A DNA stretch of 25,638 bases from CAWKZT01 sp963854565. GTDB lineage: Bacteria > Actinomycetota > Acidimicrobiia > Acidimicrobiales > JAHEJN01. The stretch is from positions 1 to 25,638 of the forward strand of contig CAWKZT010000008.1 in the NCBI GenBank assembly GCA_963854565.1, written 5' to 3'. The notes under the pieces were generated by a model. That model made no database searches. It had not been told where the DNA came from and worked only from the letters and a program-made list of their open reading frames with translations. The position numbers were made by a program, and so were the translations under genes. Each line of letters starts with the position of its first letter. The stretch's first letter is position 1. Of this stretch, positions 14,057 through 22,086 are shown one piece after another.

Positions 14057-14731
14057 TTAGCTATTTGACGGCCATAGGAACTTGATGAGTGGTACCGCTA
14101 GTACCAAACCCACGAGTTGCATCACGATGAACAGCGGAGCACTTGCCGGGGCAATTCCGGCGAACGTGTCGCTAAACATGCGGCCGATAGTTACGGCTGG
14201 GTTAGCAAAACTTGTCGACGAGGTGAAGTAGTAGGCAGCACCGATATAGCACGCCACAGAGGGAGCGATCAGAGCTTCCCGCTTGGTCCGTGTCAGGGCA
14301 AAAATTACGATCAACAGACCGACTGAAGCTACTACCTCACTAATCAACAGGTGCGAGGCATCACGATCCTTCGTGGCCCACTGAGCGGCGTCGAGGTCGA
14401 AAAGTGCGTTCGCTAAGATCGCTCCGGTGGCGCCGCCGAGAGACTGCACCACCACATAAGGCAGCACCTCGCGTCGGTCGAAGTCGCCGAAAGCGGTTGC
14501 TGCCAGTGTGACGATGGGATTGAACGACGCGCCGGACACGGGCATGAAGATCGTGATGATCACAAACAGCACGCCAGCAGTGGCCAACGCATTTTGCAGT
14601 AGCTGTAGACCGACATCATTGGGGCTGAGGTTGGCCGCCATGATTCCCGAACCCACGACGCCCAAGACGAGGATTAGCGTGCCGAGAAACTCAGCAGTTA
14701 GACGACGGCGGTCAATCAACATGGCTTTCAC
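14057..14731 (-). CDS. MIP-family channel (aquaporin-like, atypical NPA motifs)
   Basis: This 224-residue membrane protein has the six-helix MIP layout with two half-helix motifs, FNPIVT at residues 70-75 and FANPAVT at 176-181. The first NPA is NPI, and the position right after the second NPA is Val instead of the Arg that forms the selectivity filter in water channels and GlpF, so it should have a wider or differently charged pore. Proteins of this type often sit in actinobacterial arsenic operons, but no ars gene is present here. It could pass uncharged small solutes such as arsenite, boric acid or polyols. The GTG at 14731 is favoured by a TACGCT box 7 nt upstream; ATG 14722 is the alternative. 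Confidence 0.85.
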   Translation of the reverse strand: MKAMLIDRRRLTAEFLGTLILVLGVVGSGIMAANLSPNDVGLQLLQNALATAGVLFVIITIFMPVSGASFNPIVTLAATAFGDFDRREVLPYVVVQSLGGATGAILANALFDLDAAQWATKDRDASHLLISEVVASVGLLIVIFALTRTKREALIAPSVACYIGAAYYFTSSTSFANPAVTIGRMFSDTFAGIAPASAPLFIVMQLVGLVLAVPLIKFLWPSNS

Positions 14732-14738
14732 ACCGAGC

Positions 14739-14744
14739 AGCGTA
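14739..14744 (-). promoter_or_regulatory. -10 box of a leaderless promoter for the MIP channel
   Basis: On the - strand TACGCT ends 7 nt before GTG 14731. It is the right half of a small inverted repeat (AGCGT-CT-ACGCT), so it could also be an operator. Confidence 0.4.
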
Positions 14745-14768
14745 GACGCTTTTGGTGGAGAGTTAGTT

Positions 14769-14811
14769 TTCGACGTACCAGGTGTTGGTCATCCCATGAG
14801 CGGACGTCGAA
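14769..14811. repeat. Nested hairpin between the exporter and MIP-channel genes
   Basis: TTCGACGT (14769-14776) pairs with ACGTCGAA (14804-14811), and inside the 27-nt loop ACCA pairs with TGGT. It lies 25 bp past the stop of the exporter gene on the - strand and may mark the end of that operon, though no T run follows. Confidence 0.4.
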
Positions 14812-14835
14812 CCGAACTCTGCGTTGGTCGTATAG

Positions 14836-16371
14836 CTACTCGGGTTGCTCCTCGGCCGCACCCGCGGGGTAGGTAAACCAAATGAGGGTCGCAGCTGCTA
14901 ATCCGAAGATCGACGAGACAACAAACGCCAAGGTCATCCCGTCGGTAAATGCTTGTCCCGCTTCGGCAATCAGTGCTTGCGCAGTGGCTGGATCGAGCTT
15001 CGAAGCCACTTGGAACGCAGCTCCTACAGAATCGCGGGCCGCGTCGGCGAGCGGCACAGGCAATGCATCGGTCGCCGGCCCGAGAGACGATCGGTACCCC
15101 GAGGCCATGAGGGATCCTAGAACAGCGATCCCTAAAGCGCCTCCGACTTCCCGGGTGGTGTCATTGACAGCGGAACCGACACCAGCCTTGTTCTGTGGCA
15201 ATGAGGTCAAGATGGCTGAGGTAGATGGCGGCATGAGGATGCCCATGCCCGCCGCGAGCATCATGATGCCTATGGCCACGATTATGTAGCTGGACTCGGG
15301 GGCGAGGGTGGACAGGATTGCGAACCCGGTGGCTTGGATAATCAGACCAAGCACTATTGCTCCGCGGGGCCCAAATTTGGCAGCAATCGTGGGGCTTCTT
15401 GGCGCAACAACAATCATGGTGAGCGCGAACGGCAGGTTGCGTACGCCAGCACCAAGCGGGCTGTAGCCCTGCACAAACTGCAGGTACTGCGTCAACAAGA
15501 AGAACATGCCAAACATCACCGCAAAGGAGGCCGACATAGTGAAGCTGCCCATAGCAAATTGGCGAATCTTGAAAAAACGCGGGTCGAGCAACGGGTATTG
15601 AACGCTGAGTTCGTATTTTATCCACCCGGTGAGCAGTGCCGCTGCGGCAACGAACCAGGCGATGGTTGATCCGTGGCTGAAGCCTGCTTCGCCGCCTTCG
15701 ATGATGGCGTAGACGAGTGCTCCTAGTCCCGCGATGGACAGTAATCCGCCGACGTAGTCGAGCGGATTCTGTTCTTCGTCTCGTGAACTTGGCACCATGG
15801 TGACGATGAGCAGAACCGCCACCATTGCGATGGGGACGTTGATGAGAAATACTGATCCCCACCAAAACTTTTCGAGCAGTAGACCGCCACCAATGATGCC
15901 GATTGCCCCGCCCGCTCCCGCGAAACCTGACCAGATCGCAACAGCCTTAAAGCGTTCGTGGCGAGGGAACACCGCGGTGAGGATTGACAACGTAGCGGGC
16001 ATCGTAAGTGCCGCACCGATGCCGGTAGTTCCCCGGGCGATGATGAGCCATGTGGGGTTCGAACTTTGGCTAGCCCACAGTGCCCCGAGGACAAAAATGA
16101 CGAGCCCGACTAACAGCGCCTTCTTTCGCCCATACCGATCACCGATCGCACCCGCTGGCAGCAAAAGTCCGGCAAAGACGAGAGCGTAGGAATCCACGAT
16201 CCAGAGCGTCTGTTTTTGGCTTGGTTCGAGATCATTGATGATCGACGGAATTGCTAAATTGAGTGAGCTGACGCTGGCAACCACGATCACCAAACAGGTG
16301 CACATAATGGCCAGAATGTTCCACTTGTTGGGGTGTCCAGTAGGAAGTTCGGCAGTATCGGTTTCGTTCAT
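14836..16371 (-). CDS. MFS drug exporter, DHA2 (EmrB/QacA) family
   Basis: This 511-residue, probably 14-helix proton-driven exporter belongs to the DHA2 family, which removes drugs, dyes and other amphiphilic compounds. Motif A is clear at residues 74-84 (GAIGDRYGRKK), preceded by LWIVDSYALVFAGLLLPAG, and the fifth-helix motif C region (WSGFAGAGGAIGIIGGGLL) follows. The late VNDTTREVGGALGIAVLGSLMA segment is also a family hallmark. The N-terminus is short and soluble. Its ATG is only 3 bp after the amidase stop, so the two form an operon read from the promoter before the amidase. No regulator gene (TetR or MarR) lies next to it. The transported compound is not known; it may be a product or substrate of the amidase. 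Confidence 0.93.
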   Translation of the reverse strand: MNETDTAELPTGHPNKWNILAIMCTCLVIVVASVSSLNLAIPSIINDLEPSQKQTLWIVDSYALVFAGLLLPAGAIGDRYGRKKALLVGLVIFVLGALWASQSSNPTWLIIARGTTGIGAALTMPATLSILTAVFPRHERFKAVAIWSGFAGAGGAIGIIGGGLLLEKFWWGSVFLINVPIAMVAVLLIVTMVPSSRDEEQNPLDYVGGLLSIAGLGALVYAIIEGGEAGFSHGSTIAWFVAAAALLTGWIKYELSVQYPLLDPRFFKIRQFAMGSFTMSASFAVMFGMFFLLTQYLQFVQGYSPLGAGVRNLPFALTMIVVAPRSPTIAAKFGPRGAIVLGLIIQATGFAILSTLAPESSYIIVAIGIMMLAAGMGILMPPSTSAILTSLPQNKAGVGSAVNDTTREVGGALGIAVLGSLMASGYRSSLGPATDALPVPLADAARDSVGAAFQVASKLDPATAQALIAEAGQAFTDGMTLAFVVSSIFGLAAATLIWFTYPAGAAEEQPE

Positions 16372-16374
16372 GGT

Positions 16375-17799
16375 CTAACCAAAAATTGGAGGAAGCTTGT
16401 GGGCCCATGGAGCGGCTGCTTCGATCTGGGAAGACAGGCGGATTAACGTAGCCTCATCGTCGATACCGCCTACGAACTGGACGCCAACGGGCAAGCCGTC
16501 GTCGGTCCAGTGCAGTGGTAGCGACACTGCTGGTTGGCCTGAGATATTGAACTGCGCGGTGAAGATGAGAAACTCAAGCAGACGGCCTTGTCCGAGTTCA
16601 GGGTCGCTCAACCAGCCAATCTTGGGTGGTGGCGCAGCAACTACCGGACTAACCAGTACATCGAAAGACGTCCACCAACTGTGCATTTGCCGGGTCCATG
16701 CCTGCAACATCGTGACGGCGTTGAGATAGTCGGCGGCGGTGACGGTCTTGCCAATCTCGTACATCATGAAGTTGTCTGGTTCGAGGTCGTCGGGTCCAAA
16801 TTCGCGTCCGATCAACAGGGCGAGCATGTTGAGATCGGCAGCGGTGCTCCCCGCCAACATGACCAGGAAGCTGTCGTTGAACTCTTGGGTGTACATCGCC
16901 TCGGGTTGGGCTATCTCGACATTATGACCAAGCGAAGTTAATAGCTCGCCGGTGGCTTCGATTGAGGCCAGACATTCTGGATGGGTGGTGTAATCGCCGA
17001 CTGTTGGAGCGAGGCCAATTCGCAGCGTGCCAGGGTCGACGCCAAGTTCGTCGGTGAAGGGGCGGGCTGGCGGCGAGGCGGTGTACGGGTCGCCGACTCG
17101 ACGACCGCTAATGATGTCGAGGATCTTGGCACTGTCGCGCACCGACCGGGAGACGACGCCGTCGATAGTGGCGCCGGCCCAAGAGTCACCTATGAGTGGG
17201 CCCTGTGAGACACGACCCTTGGAAGGCTTTAGACCGACCAGGCCACATTCGCTGGCGGGGACGCGGATAGAGCCTCCACCATCGTTGGCGTGCGCCATGG
17301 ACACCATGCCCGACGCCACTGATGCGGCTGATCCGCCGCTCGATCCACCAACCGAATGGTCGAGATTCCACGGGCTCCGGGTAGGGCCGTAGGCAAGGGG
17401 TTCGGTGGTCACGGTGGACCCGAGTTCGGGAGTATTTGTGCGTCCCAGGGTTATGAGGCCAGCGGATTTGAAACCCTCGTAGAGGAATGAGTCAACCGGG
17501 GAGCGGAGGTCGATTTCTTTGAGCAACTTGTTGCCCAAGTGCATGGGCTCACCGGCAATGGCGCAGCCCAGATCTTTGGTGAGGAAAGGAACACCCTTGA
17601 ACGGTCCGTCAGGCAGATCGCCCCGTGCTTCATCGCGGGCTGCGTCGTAGCGTTTGTGGATGACCGAGTTGATGGTGGGGTTGAGACGTTCAATGCGCTC
17701 GATGGCCTGGTCAACAAGTTCAAGGGGGGAGGCTTCCCCCGAGCTGACAAGTTGAGCAAGATCGGTGGCATCAAGAGGGTTGTTGGCCGGGTCAGACAT
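16375..17799 (-). CDS. Amidase of the amidase-signature family
   Basis: This 474-residue enzyme hydrolyses amide bonds through the Ser-cisSer-Lys triad. The residues can be placed: Lys75 in PFLTKDLG, cis-Ser153 in GGSSGGSAA, and the nucleophile Ser177 in GGGSIRVPASECGLVGLKPS; the 24-residue spacing of the two serines is the same as in known members. Length and the final VSLPLHWTDDGLPVGVQFVGG segment are typical. It lacks signs of being the GatA subunit, since no gatB or gatC is near and the body matches stand-alone amidases/6-aminohexanoate-type hydrolases better. ATG 17799 was chosen; the frame is open to 17865, but the extra residues are not amidase-like and a TAAGTT box lies 7 nt before 17799. 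It is the first gene of an operon with the exporter. Confidence 0.92.
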   Translation of the reverse strand: MSDPANNPLDATDLAQLVSSGEASPLELVDQAIERIERLNPTINSVIHKRYDAARDEARGDLPDGPFKGVPFLTKDLGCAIAGEPMHLGNKLLKEIDLRSPVDSFLYEGFKSAGLITLGRTNTPELGSTVTTEPLAYGPTRSPWNLDHSVGGSSGGSAASVASGMVSMAHANDGGGSIRVPASECGLVGLKPSKGRVSQGPLIGDSWAGATIDGVVSRSVRDSAKILDIISGRRVGDPYTASPPARPFTDELGVDPGTLRIGLAPTVGDYTTHPECLASIEATGELLTSLGHNVEIAQPEAMYTQEFNDSFLVMLAGSTAADLNMLALLIGREFGPDDLEPDNFMMYEIGKTVTAADYLNAVTMLQAWTRQMHSWWTSFDVLVSPVVAAPPPKIGWLSDPELGQGRLLEFLIFTAQFNISGQPAVSLPLHWTDDGLPVGVQFVGGIDDEATLIRLSSQIEAAAPWAHKLPPIFG

Positions 17800-17806
17800 G
17801 CCTGCG

Positions 17807-17812
17807 AACTTA
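17807..17812 (-). promoter_or_regulatory. -10 box of a leaderless promoter for the amidase operon
   Basis: On the - strand TAAGTT ends 7 nt before ATG 17799. It faces away from the mutA promoter in a 79-bp divergent gap, so one regulator could control both. Confidence 0.42.
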
Positions 17813-17866
17813 CTTGGTAAAGCAACCCAACGTAGAACTGGTGGAGGCTGTTTGGGCGCGAGCATC

Positions 17867-17872
17867 TACCAT
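17867..17872 (+). promoter_or_regulatory. -10 box of a leaderless promoter for mutA-mutB-meaB
   Basis: TACCAT ends 6 nt before ATG 17879 and no SD is present. No good -35 was found. The frame is open further upstream, but those residues do not look like mutase and overlap the amidase gene. Confidence 0.45.
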
Positions 17873-17878
17873 CAAACA

Positions 17879-18886
17879 ATGACCGCTTGGAGAAATTCGT
17901 TGCGTTGGCAGATCCGCCAAGCCGGGTTTACTAACGAAGCGGCCTTGGACGATTTACAGGGTGGTTCTGAAGCGGTCTTGGTGTGCGGCTCATCGCCCGA
18001 AGCCAATCTCGAAATTCTCGCCGGTGTCATGTTGGACATTGCTCCCGTTGCGTGTCTTCCCAACATGGGAGATCTGGCGTGGGGCATCGTTGGAGCATGG
18101 GATGCAGCCGGTACTGCGGCCGACTCCCGTCATGGTGCACTGGCGGTTGATCCCATTGGTGTGGCGGGCCAGCTGGGACCGGCGGGCGAGGCAGCGCTGA
18201 TTTCTATTGCATCGTCCTGTGCGGGCGGTGCTGCGCAGGTGCGTTCGGTCGGCGTCTCCACTGTGAGTGGTACGGCAGATGCGGGTGGGTCGGCACCAGA
18301 GGATCCCGCCTATGACGTTGGCGTGTCGATTTCCATAGGTATCGCGTATTTGCGGGCGATGGTCGACGGCGGACTTTCGGCAACCGATGCCGCACAGCAG
18401 ATCGAGTTTCGGTACAAAGCCACCGCCAATCAGTTTGTCTCTATTGCCAAACTGCGGGCGGCTCGCCGCTTATGGGCTCGGGTGCTTGAGGTTTCCGCTG
18501 TTGGCTCTGAGGTTCAACAACAGCAATGGGTCGTAGTTGGTTCGCCAGCTACCGATGAGTGGCGCGATGTTCTGGCCAATACTTCGGCCTGCTTCGCTGC
18601 GGGTGTCGGCGGGGCCGATGCCATCACGGTTTTGCCGTTGGAGGTAAACAGCGACCGGTCATGTCGCTTGGCGCGTAATACGCATCATCTTCTCCTTGAC
18701 GAGGCCTACGTCAGCGAATTCGTTGACGTAGCGGCCGGTGCCGATCATATTGAAACTCTTGGTGAGCGGATTGCCCAGGAGGCCTGGCAGCTTGTGCAGG
18801 CCATCGAGCAAGCCGATGGCATGGCCGAGGTGCTGGATGTCGGGAAGCTTGACGCCATCAAACAGGCTTGGCGGCCGGCCGCATGA
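17879..18886 (+). CDS. mutA: Methylmalonyl-CoA mutase small subunit, shortened
   Basis: This is the non-catalytic partner of the B12-dependent mutase. The 335 residues cover the TIM-barrel part: W-RNSLRWQIRQ at the start, GALAVDPIGVAGQLG, YDVGVSISIGIAYLRAMVDGG, and ATNQFVSIAKLRAARRLWARV followed by NTSACFAAGVGGADAITVLPL, all in the usual order. Known small subunits are about 600 residues or more; here the first 50-60 residues and the whole C-terminal B12-like domain are missing. The reading frame stops cleanly, with the stop overlapping the mutB start (ATGA, 18883-18886), so this is a stable short form and not an obvious frameshift. It may still pair with MutB as a structural subunit. Whether other members of this clade share the short form should be compared. 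Confidence 0.85.
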   Translation: MTAWRNSLRWQIRQAGFTNEAALDDLQGGSEAVLVCGSSPEANLEILAGVMLDIAPVACLPNMGDLAWGIVGAWDAAGTAADSRHGALAVDPIGVAGQLGPAGEAALISIASSCAGGAAQVRSVGVSTVSGTADAGGSAPEDPAYDVGVSISIGIAYLRAMVDGGLSATDAAQQIEFRYKATANQFVSIAKLRAARRLWARVLEVSAVGSEVQQQQWVVVGSPATDEWRDVLANTSACFAAGVGGADAITVLPLEVNSDRSCRLARNTHHLLLDEAYVSEFVDVAAGADHIETLGERIAQEAWQLVQAIEQADGMAEVLDVGKLDAIKQAWRPAA

Positions 18887-21042
18887 TCCCTAACTTCGCG
18901 ACGGTCCCGCTCGGCCCCAACTCGTCGAAATCGTTGGCGGTGGGCGCTGCCAAGGAAACGATGCCCGCCGATTTAGCTCGGCTTTTGGAGGGCAACGCTG
19001 CTTATGCGACCCCCGAAGGGTTGCTCATTAGACGGGTACATACGTCGGTCGACGTGGCGCATGACCCAACGCTGCCAGCGGGCCAGCCGCCGTTCTTGCG
19101 CGGGCCGTACCCCAACATGTATCAGGGCCGGCCATGGACGATCCGACAGTACGCCGGGTTCTCGACGGCAGCCGCGTCCAACGCGTTTTATCGACGCAAT
19201 CTCGATTCCGGCCAGAAAGGTCTATCGGTCGCGTTTGACTTGGCCACACACCGGGGGTACGACTCCGATCATCCACGCGTCAGCGGCGATGTCGGCATGG
19301 CTGGAGTGGCGATCGATTCGATTCTCGACATGCAGCAACTGTTCGACGGCATTCCTCTCGACGAGATGTCGGTGTCGATGACCATGAACGGGGCGGTGCT
19401 TCCCATCCTGGCGATGTACATAGTCGCGGCGGAAGAGACCGGTGTGGCGCAGGCTGATCTCTCCGGGACCATTCAGAACGACATTCTTAAAGAGTTCATG
19501 GTGCGCAACACCTATATCTATCCACCTGCGCCCAGCATGCGGATCATCTCTGACATCTTTGCGTTCACCACGGCGAACATGCCCAAGTTCAACTCAATTT
19601 CGATCAGCGGCTACCACATGCAAGAAGCCGGGGCCACCGCTGATATCGAATTGGCCTACACCCTGGGCAACGGGATGGAGTACTTGCGCACTGGCGTTGC
19701 GGCGGGCTTGGATATTGATGCCTTTGCGCCACGTTTGAGTTTCTTTTGGGGCATCGGCATGAATATTTTCACCGAGATCGCCAAACTGCGAGCTGGCCGC
19801 CTGCTGTGGAGTGAAATGGTGGGCGAATTCGATCCGCAGAACCCTAAATCGCAGGCGTTGCGGACCCATTGTCAGACGAGCGGTTGGAGCCTCACCGCCC
19901 AGGACCCCTACAACAACGTCGTGCGAACGTGCATCGAAGCAATGGCGGCGACAGGCGGCGGCACGCAGAGCTTGCACACCAACTCATTTGATGAGGCATT
20001 GGCCTTGCCTACTGATTTTTCGGCCGGCATTGCCCGTGACACGCAGATTTTTCTGCAAGAGGAAAGCGGCATATGTGATGCGGTGGATCCTTGGGGAGGC
20101 AGTTACCTCATCGAGGATCTAACTGATCAACTGGTAACGAAGGCGCGTGGGCACCTGGCCGAAATTGAGAAACTAGGCGGAATGTCGGCAGCAGTTGCTG
20201 CGGGGATACCCAAACTTCGAATCGAAGAGTCAGCCGCACGTATTCAGGCCCGCATCGATTCGGGACGTCAGGCGGTTGTTGGTGTCAATTGTTTCGTACT
20301 CGACGACGAGCCCGATATCGAAGTCCTCAAGGTCGACAACGCCGAAGTCCGCGCCGCACAGATCGCTCGACTTGTCGAACTGCGCTCCGATCGCAACGAC
20401 GCCGACGTGATGCAAGCGCTAGCCGCTCTCACCGCCGGAGCGGCAGGCGATCAGAACCTGTTGGCCCTTTCCGTCGACGCTGCCCGAGCACGGGCTACGG
20501 TCGGCGAGATAAGCGATGCGCTCGAAGAAGTCTTCGGGCGCCATATTGCCGAGGTGAACGTTGTGAGTGGGGTCTATCGAAGTGAGGTTGGCGAAGACTC
20601 TGATGCCGTAGTCGCGACCCGGGCACGCACCGATGCATTTGCTCAAGAACATGGCCGTCGGCCCCGGATTCTCATTGCCAAGATGGGCCAAGATGGTCAC
20701 GATCGTGGGCAGAAGGTGGTGGCCACGGCATACGCCGACCTGGGATTCGATGTCGATGTGGGCCCCTTGTTCCAAACTCCGGCGGAGGTTGCTCGTCAAG
20801 CCGTAGAGGCCGATGTGCACATTGTGGGAGCGTCTTCGCTCGCTGCTGGTCACCTCACGTTGGTCCCGGACCTGAAGCGTGAACTTGCTGCTCTCGGGCG
20901 TGAGGACATTTTGATTGTGGTGGGTGGTGTAGTGCCCCCGGCTGATGTTCCTGCCGTGTTAGAAGCAGGCGCCGCTGCCGTTTACGGACCGGGCACGGTA
21001 ATTGCTGAATCTGCTGGCGATTTACTCGACAGATTGGGCTAG
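18883..21042 (+). CDS. mutB: Methylmalonyl-CoA mutase large (catalytic) subunit
   Basis: This enzyme interconverts (R)-methylmalonyl-CoA and succinyl-CoA using adenosylcobalamin, in propionate use and branched amino acid or odd-chain fatty acid breakdown. The 719-residue protein has the substrate-choosing Tyr90 (RPWTIRQYAGFST), Arg208 (EFMVRNTYIYPP) and His245 (ISGYHMQEAG), each one residue later than in the Propionibacterium enzyme. Tyr and Arg at these places mark methylmalonyl- rather than isobutyryl-CoA mutase. The C-terminal B12 domain has DGHDRG (about residue 604), then SSLAAGH and VVGGVVPP, the base-off cobalamin binding pattern. The ATG at 18883 overlaps the mutA stop, and meaB follows after 2 bp. 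The epimerase gene is not in the window. Confidence 0.97.
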   Translation: MIPNFATVPLGPNSSKSLAVGAAKETMPADLARLLEGNAAYATPEGLLIRRVHTSVDVAHDPTLPAGQPPFLRGPYPNMYQGRPWTIRQYAGFSTAAASNAFYRRNLDSGQKGLSVAFDLATHRGYDSDHPRVSGDVGMAGVAIDSILDMQQLFDGIPLDEMSVSMTMNGAVLPILAMYIVAAEETGVAQADLSGTIQNDILKEFMVRNTYIYPPAPSMRIISDIFAFTTANMPKFNSISISGYHMQEAGATADIELAYTLGNGMEYLRTGVAAGLDIDAFAPRLSFFWGIGMNIFTEIAKLRAGRLLWSEMVGEFDPQNPKSQALRTHCQTSGWSLTAQDPYNNVVRTCIEAMAATGGGTQSLHTNSFDEALALPTDFSAGIARDTQIFLQEESGICDAVDPWGGSYLIEDLTDQLVTKARGHLAEIEKLGGMSAAVAAGIPKLRIEESAARIQARIDSGRQAVVGVNCFVLDDEPDIEVLKVDNAEVRAAQIARLVELRSDRNDADVMQALAALTAGAAGDQNLLALSVDAARARATVGEISDALEEVFGRHIAEVNVVSGVYRSEVGEDSDAVVATRARTDAFAQEHGRRPRILIAKMGQDGHDRGQKVVATAYADLGFDVDVGPLFQTPAEVARQAVEADVHIVGASSLAAGHLTLVPDLKRELAALGREDILIVVGGVVPPADVPAVLEAGAAAVYGPGTVIAESAGDLLDRLG

Positions 21043-21044
21043 AA

Positions 21045-22022
21045 GTGGCCAATGTGGAGGAACTTGTCGAAGGAGTACTCAGCGGTGATCGGACCGCAGT
21101 AGGACGTGCTATCACCTTGGTCGAGTCCAGCAGTGCGCGTGATCGCGACGATGCCCAGTCGCTCATTGCTGTGCTCAGTCCTCACGCAGGGTCAGCCACA
21201 CGTGTCGGCATCACCGGACTACCCGGAGCGGGAAAGAGCACCTTTATTGATGCACTGGGCACACAGCTGACCACAGCCGGCCACAAGGTTGCCGTGTTGG
21301 CGGTCGACCCATCGAGCACCCTGCATGGCGGGTCGATTATGGGCGACAAAACTCGTATGGCTCGCTTATCGGCTGATCCGCAGGCTTTCATCCGTCCATC
21401 CCCGTCGGGTGGCGCGCTCGGTGGGGTAACCCGCACAACTCGAGAGACAATGGTTGTGCTCGAAGCCGCCGGTTACGACGTCGTGTTGGTCGAGACGGTG
21501 GGTGTCGGTCAGTCCGAAACGGCGGTAGCTGACATGGTGGACACATTCGTTGTGCTGGCTATTGGCGGAGCCGGCGACGAACTCCAAGGAATCAAGAAGG
21601 GCGTGCTCGAACTGGCCGACATTGTTGTCGTGAACAAGGCCGACGGCGAAAATGTTGCCAAGGCACAACAAGCCGCCGGTGAGCTAAAAGCGGCGCTGCA
21701 TCTGGTCACCCCACCGACTGCTGCTTGGCAGCCGCCGGTTCTTACGGCGAGTGCGTTGTATGGGGAAGGGCTCGATTTGATGTGGGGTCAAGTGGGCCGA
21801 CACGTTGACCTGCTTACGTCAACAGGCGCGTTGTCGAGTCGTCGGCAGGCGCAGCTCATCCAGTGGATGTGGACGATGGTTGAGCAGGAAGTGCTCACGC
21901 AGTTGCGGGCGGATCAGTCGGTGCGCAAGATGGCTAGCGAACTTGAACCACAGGTACAAGGCGGCGATCTATCGGCTCCTGAGGCAGCGGAGCAGATCCT
22001 AAAGACCTGGCGCGCCTCTTAA
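21045..22022 (+). CDS. meaB: Mutase-chaperone GTPase MeaB
   Basis: MeaB is a G protein that protects methylmalonyl-CoA mutase from inactivation and governs loading and repair of its adenosylcobalamin. The 325-residue protein (also called ArgK-like) has the P-loop GLPGAGKST at 58-66, then VDPSSTLHGGSIMGDKTRM, RPSPSGGALGGVTRTT, DVVLVETVGVGQSE (G3), and NKAD at 197-200 (G4). Length is normal, and the C-terminal helical arm that dimerises the protein is present. The start is GTG 21045, 2 bp after mutB. This gene order is the common one in actinobacteria. The next gene is convergent, 64 bp away; only a very weak 4-bp stem is seen in that gap, so no terminator is called. Confidence 0.95.
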   Translation: MANVEELVEGVLSGDRTAVGRAITLVESSSARDRDDAQSLIAVLSPHAGSATRVGITGLPGAGKSTFIDALGTQLTTAGHKVAVLAVDPSSTLHGGSIMGDKTRMARLSADPQAFIRPSPSGGALGGVTRTTRETMVVLEAAGYDVVLVETVGVGQSETAVADMVDTFVVLAIGGAGDELQGIKKGVLELADIVVVNKADGENVAKAQQAAGELKAALHLVTPPTAAWQPPVLTASALYGEGLDLMWGQVGRHVDLLTSTGALSSRRQAQLIQWMWTMVEQEVLTQLRADQSVRKMASELEPQVQGGDLSAPEAAEQILKTWRAS

Positions 22023-22086
22023 CTTTCATTGCCACCGAGTCCTGTAAGTAATACGATTTTTGGTGTCGTGCGGGTGGCTATTTGGG

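Noticed and set aside
13837..14085. 82-codon frame on the + strand in the gap between the desaturase and MIP-channel genes
   Set aside because: It spans the inverted repeat, overlaps the 3' end of the channel gene, has no SD or recognisable motif and its residue make-up looks random.
17765..17878. Upstream extension of mutA in the open frame
   Set aside because: It overlaps the amidase start, lacks mutase similarity, and the -10 box just before ATG 17879 argues for the shorter form.
22023..22086. Terminator between the convergent meaB and PIN-PhoH genes
   Set aside because: Only a 4-bp ACGA/TCGT stem and a distant GCCACC/GGTGGC match are present, too weak to call.
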